Source: Globodera rostochiensis (taxonomy: Eukaryota; Nematoda; Chromadorea; Rhabditida; Heteroderidae). Taken from it: a stretch of 64,000 nucleotides of DNA. Below are positions 21,711-33,059 of this stretch, piece after piece. The position numbers were made by a program, and so were the translations under genes. The stretch lies in NCBI GenBank assembly GCA_018350325.1, contig JAEVLN010000010.1, forward strand, positions 310,001 to 374,000, written 5' to 3'. The notes beneath the pieces were generated by a model. That model was not told where the DNA came from and ran no database searches. It was given only the letters and a program-made list of their open reading frames with translations. Position 1 is the stretch's first letter. The number at the start of each line of letters is the position of its first letter.

Positions 21711-24700
21711 TCACAATGCACAAAGTTTTTCCCAACATGAACTGACGAATGTGCCAACATTATAATTGGGAGATGCAAATAATCGTTTCAAATGTTCGCA
21801 AATATTCGCCGTCCATCGGTCCACCTCAGAAAATGTGTCCTTTTTTATGCCATTTTCCAATTTTTTGTTGCTTAGAAACTTCAAAAACAAATTGCCAATT
21901 TCATCCAAGAGTTCGGCATCAATTTTGCTCATTGCTTTCCACTGGTTTAATTTTGGCACTTGCTCGGAAAAACGACGCAAATATTCATTTACCAAATCAT
22001 TCTTTTCTGAAACAAAATTTTTTTAAGCAAAATTTGGTTTTAAAAATTAGTCTTTATGTGGACAAAGTTAATTTGATTGATTTTAATAATTTTGCTTTTC
22101 ACATTATCGAGATCATTATATTTTTAGAATATTCTTGATCCAATTTTTTGAGGCTCTATTTTGAATTTTATTTTTTTAAACCGTCGTTGGTCCCCCCGCT
22201 ATTGTACAGCAGCCATTCGTGAAAAACGCTGATGATTTTCGTGTTGTTAAAACTTTCCGAAATTTGTTTCCATTTTGCGCAAAAGTCATCTTTAATCAAT
22301 TGGGCGGCATCTTCCTCGTACAAAATTGTGCGAAGAAAGTGGCGGTCCAACGCACAAAATTCACTGAACCAATTCGGGTCGGCGACTAAACGAATTCGTG
22401 CGGAGAGAACGGAGCGATTTTGTGCCAAATTCAGCTGTTTCCAAAATTCTACGAGCAAAGCCACGTCATGAAAAAGGTGAAAAGATTTATTAATTTAATA
22501 TTTTGTCATTATTTTAAAGGCTAGCCGAAACTTGCGGTCCGAATTTTGCGGCCCTGAAACTTGCGGCCCGAAATTTGCGGCCCGTAACTTGCGGCCCTTA
22601 ACTTGCGGCCCGAAACATGCGGCCCGAATTTTGCGGCCCCGAAACTTGCGGCCCGAAATTTGCGGCCCCGAAACTTGCGGCCCGAAATTTGCGGCCCCGA
22701 AACTTGCGGCCCGAAACTTGTGGCCCCGAAACTTGCGGCCCGAATTTTGCGGCCCCGAAACTTGCGGCCCGAAATTTGCGGCCCCGAAACTTGCGGCCCG
22801 AAACTTGCGGCCCGAAACTTGTGGCCCCGAAACTTGCGGCCCGAATTTTGCGGCCCCGAAACTTGCGGCCCGAAATTTGCGGCCCCGAAACTTGCGGCCC
22901 GAAACTTGCGGCCCTTAACTTGCGGCCCGAAACATGCGGCCCTAATTAAAGCAAAAAAAAAATCAATGATAAAATCAACTTTTCACACAATTTTTGGCGG
23001 CATTGATAAAAAATAAAAGAAAATAATAGTTTGATAAAATTTATTTTTTAACTGGAACCACCATGACTCTGTTCTCAATTAGGTAGGTTAATAATTGTTC
23101 TGAAAGATGGGGACGCTTCATGCAGGATAGAATTTCTGTTTACGAATTGGACCCGATCCGGGGCGTTTTGACTAGGCCACGAGCCAAAAAATGCATAAAC
23201 AATGATTAAGCATTGAAAAATCTGGTCGAGACTTTTGATCGGAATGTAAATCCGAACGACGATCAGCTTAATCACGCGTTTGCGGGCGGTACAATACCGA
23301 CTCGCTAGAACAATTTTGATCAGTGGGACGACTAGTCAAGACAATATGAGCTATTAACTTTTACTTGCATTTTTATGACAAAATGGTGTAATAAATTACC
23401 AAGATTAAAATGTTTTCTTTTTTTTTTTTTTGCTTTAATTAGGGCCGCAAGTTTCGGGCCGCAAAATTCGGGTCGCAAAATTCGGGGCCGCAAAATTCGG
23501 GGCCGCAAAATTCGGGGCCGCAAAATTCGGGGCCGCAAAATTCGGGGCCGCAAAATTCGGGGCCGCAAAATTCGGGGCCGCAAAATTCGGGGCCGCAAAA
23601 TTCGGGCCGCAAGCTTCGCACCACCATTTTAAATACCCAGAATATTATGTAAACTTAAATTAAATTGTTCCAGAATTTTTAATATATTTATTAAATGGCT
23701 AAAAATTTTAGATAAATATGGACGAGAATATTTTTTTGTTCTGTTGACTAGTGTTCAAAAAAGGGGGTTTTTCGGTATTCGGTATCGGTATTTTGGTATA
23801 ATACCGATACCGAAAAATGCCGAAACTCCAAAAAATTCTTTGGTACGGTATTTCGGTAAAAATACCTAAAAATACCGCGGTATTACCGTACCGTGCCGAA
23901 CACTACTCTCGACTCGATGTTCAAAAAATTGGAAATAATTGAGTAATCAGCAAAAATAATCAAAGATTTTATAGTTGATTTGATTGATTGATTGATTAGA
24001 CTTTACCATACCATCGAATTCATTTCGCCTTTCCCCTCACACACCGCTTTTATTTCGTTCATCAAAAAACGCGCGTATGCCCCAATAAAAAAGGCGTCTG
24101 CGACCAAAATCAACGGGCCTTTGTCAGAAAACAGCCACCGGTCCAACACATTGCGAACAATTTGGTTACGATAGGCCAACGAATGAAAGTCGATCAGGCA
24201 TTTTTGCTGGGGATCGTCGGCAAAATATGGCAAACAAAACGATTGTTCAAAATTGGCCCAAGTTATGCTGGAGTTGTGCTTTTGGAGGGCAGCGAGCGGT
24301 GTCTGCGCGGAGAATAGCGGCATCTGAAAGTTTATAATCACCAGAGAGGCCAAAACTATGGCATTTTTATGGCATTCGTTATTGGCAAATTAACAGAAAT
24401 ACAAGTAAAAATTTGATTCTTCAAATTAGTACAAAGATGCGAAAATGAACAGAAAATTTTCATTTTTGCCCTCAAAAGTGCCGTTTCCAGAAATGCCAAT
24501 AAAGCAAAAAATAAAAGTTCGGTATACCGGCCGGTTTTCGATATTTTTTGGGAGAATATTCACATTGATTCTGACATATGAAAGATTACTATTTTACGCA
24601 ATACTTTTAACTAGGGTGGCATGGTACCGGGACTAAAATTTCAGTACCAAAATGGAAAAAATTGGCCATTTCAGTACTGGTCCCGGTCCCGTGCCAACCT

Positions 24701-26270
24701 ACTTTTAACATTATTAAAAAAATACCCCGTTCGCTTGAATGGGAATGATGTTGACGTTGTAGTAAATGATATTTGTTGTTTCATAATCATTGTCGTCGTC
24801 GTGGTCGTCGACGTTGTAATTGTTCAACAATTCCTCCGTTTCATCGCTTATCGACCCTTCACCCTTTTGGAGCTCGATCGCCTCGTTTGGCAAGCAAAAA
24901 CACTTCAAAATGCCATTCAATACTTTTTTCAGCCAACATTTTTTGTCGCTTACAGTGCCATATTCTGACGCAAAGCTTTGTTTCCTGATTAATTGCCAAC
25001 ACATTTAGACATTTATTATGTATTTAGTCAACATACAAAAAATATTTGGGGCTCATTTGTCAGCTACAAGAGCGTTTTGAGAACCTGAGTCCAAGAATAC
25101 CCAAGTTAGCCCTTGCCCACCAGAACTGCGCGAAGCTCGGGTCACTACACGAAGCCCCACCTAAGTTTTCAAAGTTCGACGCCCTAACTAAGTTTTCAAA
25201 GTTCGACGCCCTAACTAAGTTTTCAAAGTTCGACGCCCTAACTAAGTTTTCAAAGTTCGACGCCCCAACTAAGTTTTCAAAGTTCGACGCCCCAACTAAG
25301 TTTTCAAAGTTCGACGCCCCAACTAAGTTTTCAAAGTTCGACGCCCCAACTAAGTTTTCAAAGTTCGACGTCCTAACTAAGTTTTCAAAGTTCGACGCCC
25401 CAACTAAGTTTTCAAAGTTCGACGCCCTAACTAAGTTTTCAAAGTTCGACGTCCTAACTAAGTTTTCAAAGTTCGACGCCCCAACTAAGTTTTCAAAGTT
25501 CGACGCCCTAACTAAGTTTTCAAAGTTCGACGCCCCAACTAAGTTTTTAAGATTGAAGCCCCAACTAAGTTTTCAAAGTTCGACGTCCTAACTAAGTTTT
25601 CAAAGTTCGACGCCCTAACTAAGTTTTCAAAGTTCGACGCCCCAACTAAGTTTTCAAAGTTCGACGCCCTAACTAAGTTTTCAAAGTTCGACGCCCCAAC
25701 TAAGTTTTCAAAGTTCGACGCCCCAACTAAGTTTTCAAAGTTCGACGCCCCAACTAAGTTTTCAAAGTTCGACGCCCCAACTAAGTTTTCAAAGTTCGAC
25801 GCCCCAACTAAGTTTTCAAAGTTCGACGTTCTAACTAAGTTTTCAAAGTTCGACGCCCCAACTAAGTTTTCAAAGTTTGTCGCCCCAACTAATTTATTTA
25901 GGATCGGATTGCCCAAAATTTGTCGGATCGGATTGGGAAAAACACCGGATTTTGGATGATCCGCTGCAACCCTGCCCTGCTCCCTACCGGGGGCTTGAAT
26001 GGTTGTCCAGCCGGCGATCCCGCTTCAATAAGAATTGCCCATTTTCGTCTGTGGTTATTGTGTGAACATGCTGAAAGCATCGTCTATACAAAAGCTCATT
26101 TCCGATCACATGTCTCAGGAAGTTATGCGTGTTTTCGATCACTTGCTCGTTCCCCCGTTGCAGCGTTTTTTGTGCAAATATATTTTGTATCATGCAAAAG
26201 AACTTGTCCGACTTTGAGGTGAACATTCTCATAAAGCGGTCCCACAAAATGATTTTGTACACCGCGGGCG
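21711..26270 (-). CDS. Unrecognised multi-exon gene interrupted by foldback elements
   Basis: Coding-like exons on minus at about 26262-26000 (KIILWDRFMRMF; NTHNFLRHVIGNELL), about 24995-24715 (acidic, ending in an Asp-rich run), 24340-24010 (FEQSFCLPYFADDPQQKC; YRNQIVRNVLDRWLF), 22460-22190 (RSVLSARIRLVADPNWFSEF; FCAKWKQISESF) and 21995-21711 (ENLVNEYLRRFSEQ-type helix, DRWTANICEHLKRLF, stop). The last two exons join in phase 1. The first exons and some junctions are not resolved, so two genes cannot be excluded. Introns hold a 27-bp array, a 90-bp and a 157-bp hAT-like element and a 1.1-kb foldback element. The helical, Trp-rich, cytosolic-looking protein is of unknown family. Confidence 0.45.
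22519..23625. mobile_element. 1.1-kb foldback element with GCGGCCC-word arms
   Basis: Perfect 8-bp target-site duplication ATTTTAAA at 22511-22518 and 23626-23633. The left arm (22519-22960) is tandem and degenerate copies of the word TTGCGGCCCGAAA; the right arm (23410-23625) is the same in inverted orientation (TTCGGGGCCGCAAAA). Both arms end inward with CTAATTAAAGC plus an A run. The 450-bp loop contains a minus-strand open frame (23075-23275, with KLIVVRIYIPIKSLDQIF) that may be captured host exon or chance. Long open frames in the arms exist only because the repeats lack stops. Confidence 0.85.
23749..23905. mobile_element. hAT-like MITE, CGGTATCGG-word interior
   Basis: Ends TAGTGTTC... 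and ...GTGCCGAACACTA, with flanks CTGTTGAC and CTCTCGAC (6 of 8 identical). The interior is iterations of CGGTATTT/ATACCGAA words. It shares its ends with the TCGATA-word elements at 6095 and 50697 but has a different interior word. Confidence 0.75.
24612..24701. mobile_element. 90-bp hAT-like MITE, GGTACCGGGAC word
   Basis: Ends TAGGGTGGCA and TGCCAACCTA with a perfect 8-bp target-site duplication CTTTTAAC (24604-24611, 24702-24709). The interior consists of GGTACCGGGAC and GTCCCGGTCCC words. Confidence 0.85.
25157..25897. repeat. 27-bp minisatellite, about 27 copies
   Basis: Unit AAGTTTTCAAAGTTCGACGC plus CCYAACT. A few sites alternate (GCCCTAAC, GCCCCAAC, GTCCTAAC). The unit is a multiple of three and open on both strands (KFSKFDAPT on plus, NLVGASNFE on minus). 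An element-like end (...CCGCTGCAACCCTG, about 25974) with GGATCGGATTGG words follows it, so the array may lie inside a larger mobile element. Confidence 0.9.
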
Positions 26271-26279
26271 GATCAATCT

Positions 26280-27480
26280 GATTTTGTTTTTATTTTATTG
26301 TTTTTTAAAACCAATAAAAATTTGTATTTATAGTAATTAGATAAACTGATAACACTTTGCTTGCCTGTGCTATGCGAAAAAGTTTTCTTTTTAATAAATG
26401 CGATTTTTCAGGCGAATTTTCAATGATGAACATTGGTGAAATTGAATTGAATAAGCAATTTGAAATTAAAAATATTTTTAAAAGTAGCACCATCTAAAAA
26501 ATAGTTGTCTTATAGACCGGCCAAACAAATAAAATTTTCCAAATATTTATTATAAAAATATTGAATTAGGAAATGCTTCTTCAAACAAACGGTGTCTGAA
26601 AATTTTTGACCTATTTCGGTAAGGAAATAAGTCTGTAATTTTACCATAATTCTTGAAATCGTCTGATCCGGGACCGGGGTTTTCATTGTTTAATTTGCCG
26701 GAGGCATTTTTCCGGATAAATCCGCAGAAGACTTGGCCGGCCGAAATCGGTTTACTATTAAATACATAAACCATTTTGGTCAATATGGGAGCCAAACTTT
26801 GGTTTATTATTTGAAGAAATATTTGGAAAAAAGTTTGTATTTGGCCGGACTCTAATGTTGTCCACAAATAATTTAACAATTTATTCTAAGGTCCCTGGTA
26901 ATTTGAACAAAAATGATAATTTATTAAAAAAAAGCATGAATACACGCTATAAAATATAATCATAACCATCACATGAGATGCTCAAAATCAATTAGTGAAT
27001 AAATTATATTGATTGAAATTTTAATAAACAAAAAGTAAATAATAATATTAAAGAGGGGGGATTCGTACTGAAAAATTAAACATTTTAAACTAAATTCAAA
27101 TTGCTGTTTAAAACCCGAGGTTTAAGAATTGCTTCATTCAGTTGTTAGCGCAATTCATTCATTCAATGCAACACGTGTGTTCTTGCGATCATTTCAATAA
27201 GAATCAAGGTCATTGCCCGAGTTTGTCAAGCTGTACTTTGATGGTGAGCAAACGATTTGAATTTGATTAAATAGAAACGTCCAATTGTAAATTAAAAAAC
27301 TTAGAAAATCATAAATTAAATTATAAAGCCAGCAAACCCAAGTTTCGTTAGCCCTGCTGAGTTTGTTGACGTGAATGACCAACACTAAAAAGGCCCCCAT
27401 TAAATTCCATTAAATTTTAGAAGAAGCCAATTTTAACTTATTATTCAATTTAGTTTCCCACAACTTTTACCAACTTTCAA
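26280..27480. other. Intergenic, no gene seen
   Basis: AT-rich; weak minus-strand open frames at 26550-26879 and 27194-27400 have low-complexity or hydrophobic composition and no supporting splice sites. Confidence 0.4.
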
Positions 27481-27489
27481 ATTCCTTTT

Positions 27490-27750
27490 AGGTAATGTAA
27501 AAAGCGAATGTCACGATTTGGTCGTAACATTTTCCCATATCATTTTGTTGCCATTGTTTCGGCACTTCGTTCAAACAAACATTGCGTGCCATTATTCGAA
27601 TAGCTAAAGTAAATGGAAGTAATAAAAGGACATTGCACGCAAAAAGTCTTTTCTAAAAAATTAAATTTCATTAGAAAAGGCTCAAGGCTTTATTACTTAC
27701 TTATTCATTAAGATTTAACCATTGACACTTTTTATTAGCGGTCTTGACAA
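27490..27750 (+). promoter_or_regulatory. Conserved upstream block of Srsx copy A
   Basis: Sequence before the ATG is conserved, in mirror orientation, upstream of Srsx copies B (31119-31380) and C (34214-34330): shared pieces include CATTAAGATTTAA, CCATTGACACTTTTTATTAG and a block with CGAATGTCACGATT. The duplications carried 5' regulatory DNA with the genes. No individual factor site can be named. Confidence 0.55.
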
Positions 27751-29069
27751 ATGACCATTTTCAACGACCCGGTTGTGCTGAGCGGCGCGAAGGCTTTTGT
27801 GGCAGTGTTCATGATTTTGTCCAACAGCATTTTGGTGTTTGTCACATATAAAACAAAGTATTTTAATTTTAAAATAAAAATTAAATTAAATATTTATTAA
27901 TACGTCACATATAAAACAAAGTATTTTAATTTTAAAATTAAAATTAAATATTTATTAATACGTCACATATAAAACAAAGTATTTTTATTTTAAAATTAAA
28001 ATAAAATATTTATTAATAAACCCCAAATTTTAAGGGCTCTGAACAGCACGTGCAATTGGCTGATCGCCGCCAACTCGGCTTGCATTGCGCTCTATTCTCT
28101 GACGTATTTTGTTCAGTTTGGCATTGTTTTGTTGCGCCCCTCCGGCATTCCCCTCTGGCAATGTTGCCTGCTCGTCCCCGTCCCGCTTTTCTTTCTCTGC
28201 TGCCAATACGTTTTGTTCCCTCTGATCGCTTTGGACCGACTGATCGGCGCCATTTTCCCATTAAAGTTGTTAAACATTTAAATAAATATTATTTTATTTT
28301 AATTAATTAATTTAGGCAAATGGACAACCGGTATAAGCGTCGTTACATGTTCTTTGCCCTCGTTGCGTCAACGTCTTTTGGCCTTTTTATCGTCGCCGCT
28401 TCTATCAACAATTCGATAATTTCAGAAGAGTTAGTGTTTTTTATTAATTTAATTAAAATTAATAATGCTTTTAATTTGATTTAAGTTTGGTTTTTTGCAT
28501 GACTTCGGAACCGGCCCCGACGTATTTTGCGAATTGCAGTTGGGTGCTGAACAGCGGCTCTGCCATTCTTTATTTGGCACTTTGGGTGCGCATCAAACTG
28601 CTTTCATCCTGCGTTTCGCAAAGCATGCAAAATTTTGGAGAAATTTAAAAAACGAAAAATATTTTAGAAACAAAATTTAATGATGCGGTCACTCGAAAGA
28701 TCCTTTTTTCGTTGGTGTCCATTTTTCTGGTCGAAATGTCCGGTTGGGCGTCATATTGGACAGTGTTTTTATTGATCCATTTCGATGTTGAAGCAACTAA
28801 ATGGTTTGTACTCAGTTACATCGGTTTTGTGATGCAACTGACGTTGTCACTGAATGGCCTCATTCTCTACGTCCTCAGGCAAAATTTAAACAAAATTTGT
28901 AAAATTAAATTCACAATTTTGAAACTCATAAATTTTAATTTTTAGTAGTGACTATCGAACGGCCTTTCGAGCAGTCCTTCGGATTGGCAAAACTTCCCAG
29001 CCAACACAAACTCTTTTTGTTGTCTCATCAAAACGAACCGGAAAAACAAACGTCGGGAAGACAATTTGA
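27751..29069 (+). CDS. Srsx-type chemoreceptor, copy A
   Basis: Six exons: 27751-27857, 28035-28265, 28316-28429, 28486-28622, 28668-28878, 28946-29069, all phase-consistent. 7TM receptor of the Srsx class: TM1 with NSILVFVTYKTK, FPLIALDRLIGAIFPLK at the end of TM3, RYKRRYMFFALVAS before TM4, a TM5 exon with LYLALWVRIKLLSS, VEMSGWASYW in TM6, and LILYVLSSDYRTAFRAVLR at the TM7 end. Introns 4 and 5 start with GC (CAAA|GCATGC, CTCAG|GCAAAA) and only these give an uninterrupted frame; the same sites are conserved in copies B and C. Intron 1 carries a 60-bp tandem triplication. Expected in sensory-neuron membrane; ligand unknown. Confidence 0.88.
27841..28018 (+). repeat. 60-bp tandem triplication across a splice donor
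   Basis: Three copies of a unit starting GTCACATATAAAACAAAGTA followed by AT-rich sequence. The unit includes the last 17 bases of exon 1 and the GT donor, so three potential donors exist. Copies B and C have one only. Confidence 0.85.
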
Positions 29070-29928
29070 GATGGCTAATCATTCAACTTTTTTTTTTTTT
29101 TTGGAATTTGGCGGCATGGCGCCCACATATCGAAATAAAATATCTATCGTACATCGTTTACTTCGATTATAATTGTATGTAGTCAAACTCAGGGATTGGC
29201 GGAATTCCGTTTTCCGTTGTTCTTTAGCTTTTCTATTTTTTTTGGATCAGTTTTCAAAAATTAGTGTATGAAATAGGTGTTAAGCGGAAACAAGAAATAG
29301 TTGGAAAAAATTTGCATTTGAACAAGAATAAAGCGTTTTTGTTTTGATAAAATATAAATTTTGAGTTTACTTGGAATTCGTAAAATTGGCCCATTATGTA
29401 CTTGGAAATCAACATGTTTGTACTTGGCAATTGTCTTTACTCGTTTGGGAGCCCTGAGAGAACATTAAATTAATGAAATCGTGTCGATAAACATAATTTT
29501 CTACAGTAAAAAAAGGCAAACACTAACGTTAAATTCGCCTCAAACGTTCACCATCGCCAGTAAACATAATAAGGCATTTATTAATCACTTTTTATTATTA
29601 AAATACATAGTAAATCGGTCAAATTTTGAATTATTTAGAATAAAGTGTTCTTTTTAAATTAGATGGCAAAAAATAAATCAAGATAATACATCATCGCATT
29701 GGTATCAATCGAAAGCCCTTTATGAGTTGAAGCTATTTGTAAGCAAAAGCTCTAAACGTTTGAAAGCTTTCAAGAAAGTTATGGCCAATTTGACTTTGTA
29801 ACATTTTTAGACGCGCACATCACTTCTTTCCTGCTAGCACATATTTTATAAAAATCTGAGCTTTCAAATGAAAGCGAATTCCGTAAATCAAAAACACAGA
29901 CAAAATGTAATTTCGTTTTTCTCATAGC
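29070..29928. other. Spacer between tail-to-tail Srsx genes A and B
   Basis: Convergent intergenic region of about 860 bp, AT-rich, with a T run at 29090. No gene. It must contain both polyadenylation regions (AATAAA-like words occur at 29328 and 29640). Confidence 0.4.
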
Positions 29929-31118
29929 TCATGTTGGTTTTCTACTTCTTTTTACAAAAAGAGTTTGTGTTGGCTGGGAAGTTTTGCCAATCCGAAGGAC
30001 TGCTCGAAAGGCCGTTCGATAGTCACTACTAAAATTAAAATTTATGAGTTTCAAAATTGTGAATTTAATTTTACAAATTTTGTTTAAACTTTGCCTGAGG
30101 GCGTAGAGAATGAGGCCATTCAGTGACAACGTCAGTTGCATCACAAAACCGATGTAACTAAGCATATACCATTTAGTGGCTTCACTGACATCGAAATGTA
30201 TCAACAAAAACACTGCCCAATAGGACGCCCAACCGCACATTTCGACCAGAAAAATGGCCACCAACGAAAAAAGGATCTTTCGAGTGACCGCATCATTAAA
30301 TTTTGTTTCTAAAATATTTTTCGTTTTTTAAATTTCTCCAAAATTTTGCATGCTTTGCGAAACGCAGGATGAAAGCAGTTTGATGCGCACCCAAAGTGCC
30401 AAATAAAGAATGGCAGAGCCGCTGTTCAGCACCCAACTGCAATTCGCAAAAAACGTCGGGGCCGGTTCCGAAGTCATGCAAAAAACCAAACTTAAATTAA
30501 ATTAAAAGCATTATTAATTTTAATTAAGATTAATAAAAAACACTAACTCTTCTGAAATTATCGAATTGTTGATAGAAGCGGCGACGATAAAAAGGCCAAA
30601 AGACGTTGACGCAACAAGGGCAAAGAACATATAACGACGCTTATACCGGTTGTCCATTTGCCTGAATTAATTAATTAAAATAAAAATAATATTTATTTAA
30701 ATGTTTTTTACTTTAATGGGAAAATGGCGCCGATCAGTCGGTCCAAAGCGATCAGAGGGAACAAAACGTATTGGCAGCAGAGAAAGAAAAGCGGGACGGG
30801 GACGAGCAGGCAACATTGCCAGAGGGGAATGCCGGAGGGGCGCAACAAAACAATGCCAAACTGAACAAAATACGTCAGAGAATAGAGCGCAATGCAAGCC
30901 GAGTTGGCGGCGATCAGCCAATTGCATGTGCTGTTCAGAGCCCTTAAAATTTGGGGTTTATTAATATTTAATTTAATTTTTATTTTTATTTTTATTTTAA
31001 AATAAAAATACTTTGTTTTATATGTGACGAACACCAAAATGCTGTTGGACAAAATCATGAACACTGCCACAAAAGCCTTCGCGCCGCTCAGCACAACCGG
31101 GTCGTTGAAAATGGTCAT
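29929..31118 (-). CDS. Srsx-type chemoreceptor, copy B
   Basis: Inverted paralogue of copy A. Exons 31118-31012, 30942-30712, 30661-30548, 30490-30354, 30308-30095 and 30028-29929, with the same lengths as in A except one extra codon in exon 5 (FDVSEATKW). Both GC-donor introns are preserved. The C-terminal tail differs from A after TQTLFV (ends KRSRKPT). The frame is intact through all exons, so it is probably functional. Together A and B form an imperfect palindrome of about 1.2-kb arms. Confidence 0.88.
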
Positions 31119-31379
31119 TTGTCACCGCTAATAAAAAGTGTCAATGATTAAATCTTAATGAATAAATAAGTAATAAAACGTTTAGCCTTTCCTAATAACT
31201 TGAAATTTATTTTTTTTAAAAATGACTTTTTGCGTGCAATGTCCTTTTATTACTTTCATTCACATTATGGCACGCAATTGTTTGTTTGAACAAATACAAA
31301 ACGATATGGGAAAATGTCGCGGCCTAATCGTGTCATTCGCTTTTTAAATTAAAAAGAATTTGAAAGTCGGTAAAAGTTG

Positions 31380-33040
31380 TGGGAAAGTTCTAAAATTTAA
31401 TGGAGTTTATGCTGTTTTTTTGTATTTTAATTGAGGAGGCACACAAGGTCCGCTTAAATGCCTTAAGTAATAAATGAACGGATGTGCCGGAACATTGGCA
31501 ACAAATTGACAAAAAAATTTGCTAATTTGCAAGGAAAATGACTTAAAACTCGGAGGTTTGATGTGCATCGTTTGCGCATGCGTTTTGAATAGTGCACGCA
31601 AATGTGCATCTTGCTGAATGCAAGGCACGCCTCATCTCCCATTAGGCGTGCTGGACTGCTCTGCCACCTCACGCACAACCGAACATCAGCCGTCCAGTGT
31701 TGGTTGGTTTGTTGGTTGGTCTTCTGCTTCTATGCCGCTGAGACAATCATCTCACAGACATTATTTGATGTCCCAGATGTTTTTTCGTTATCTTAGTAAA
31801 CAACAAGGACGATCATGGATACTAATTTTGATATCTGTGTCCCGGATATGGATATATCAAAGAATTTTATATCCGTATTTTTGCAAATGCTGTAAACGCA
31901 ACCATTTATTCAAAAAATGATCAATTATGTAAGTATAAAGTGTTAGACAAAATCCAAAATTTTTTTCGCAGAGAATTCGTAATTGATTTCGAAATGTTTT
32001 CCGTATTTGCTCACTCATTAAGATCTTTCAATTTCATTCTTAGACGGATGAATACTTTTAGTAAATGACATGCAATTGGACGGAATTAGGGTTTTCGCTC
32101 CAACATCGAAAGAGCAGAATCAGCTTAATAAATCACCAAAAAACTGTTTTACATTTGAGCGAGGTACAGGTTGTGGCGGAACCCCAGAAAATTGCACCTG
32201 GTTGGGGGATGCCAAAAATGGGGGGGGGGGAGGGGAATTCGGGGTTTGGACATCGAATTACGGGATGGGCACTCAGAAGCGTTCGGAGTGTCGTTCGACT
32301 TTGCTGCTCGGAGTTGTCGGTGTTCGAACTTCTAAGTGCTGAGCCCCCCACGATGGAAGATCACCAGAATAAATATTATTGGGATTGGGGGGGGGGAACA
32401 AATATTGATTGGGTTTTGAGCGTCTCAGCAAATCCTCCGAAAACTGAAAAGTGATTTGAACCCCCGAGCGGGCGCAAAAGTCGAGTGGGTGAGTTTTGGA
32501 CCCGCCCCTTTTAGAAGAATGGTGGATGTCGATGTAAATGGAATGGGAGAGGGAAAGTGATCGTCGCGTTTAGCGACACAAGTCTGCTAAAAATTCAAAA
32601 TGTTTTTGCTTTCCCAAGTTTGGTGACCAAGTCGGATGCGAACAGTCTTCACAGCCGCCGAACTTTGTATTTTGTTTAAGTTCACAATAATAAACATTTA
32701 AAATTTTATGAGTTTTTAGCCCGTGTTGCCCTTGCTGGTAACCCTTGCTTGCGTGTTTTGAAAATTCGAAAATTCCGATTTCTAATTAATATGCCGAGGT
32801 CTATGTAGTTTGGCTCGACTTTTCAGATGGGAGAGGTCCGGCACAGGGGCGGAACATGATTCCGGACATTTTTGGAGCCGGAAATTTTGGCAAAAAAAAA
32901 TCGGAAATTTACAAATTGACAAGAGTGTAAAAAATTTATCGTTCAGGAAAATGCAAACGCTCAAATGTGGTCCCACCATATGCAGAGGCAAAAATCCAAA
33001 AACAAGTTGAAATTGATTGGGCATTTTCTGATTGTATTTC
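31380..33040. other. Intergenic between Srsx B and C; no gene seen
   Basis: A block at 31431-31515 is repeated at about 34500-34590, showing that upstream DNA was duplicated together with the Srsx gene. The middle (32065-32460) has several overlapping open frames around G runs without splice support. Apparent frames at 32782-33063 are not coding-like. Confidence 0.4.
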
Positions 33041-33059
33041 GGACGTTTGTTTTTCCGTT

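Noticed and set aside
22532..23016. Arg/Cys/Gly/Pro repeat proteins in three plus frames
   Set aside because: By-product of the stop-free GCGGCCC-word arm of a foldback element with its own target-site duplication.
25046..25916. KFSKFDAPT and NLVGASNFE repeat proteins
   Set aside because: Both strands are open over the same 27-bp array; only about 30 non-repeat residues at one end and no splice support.
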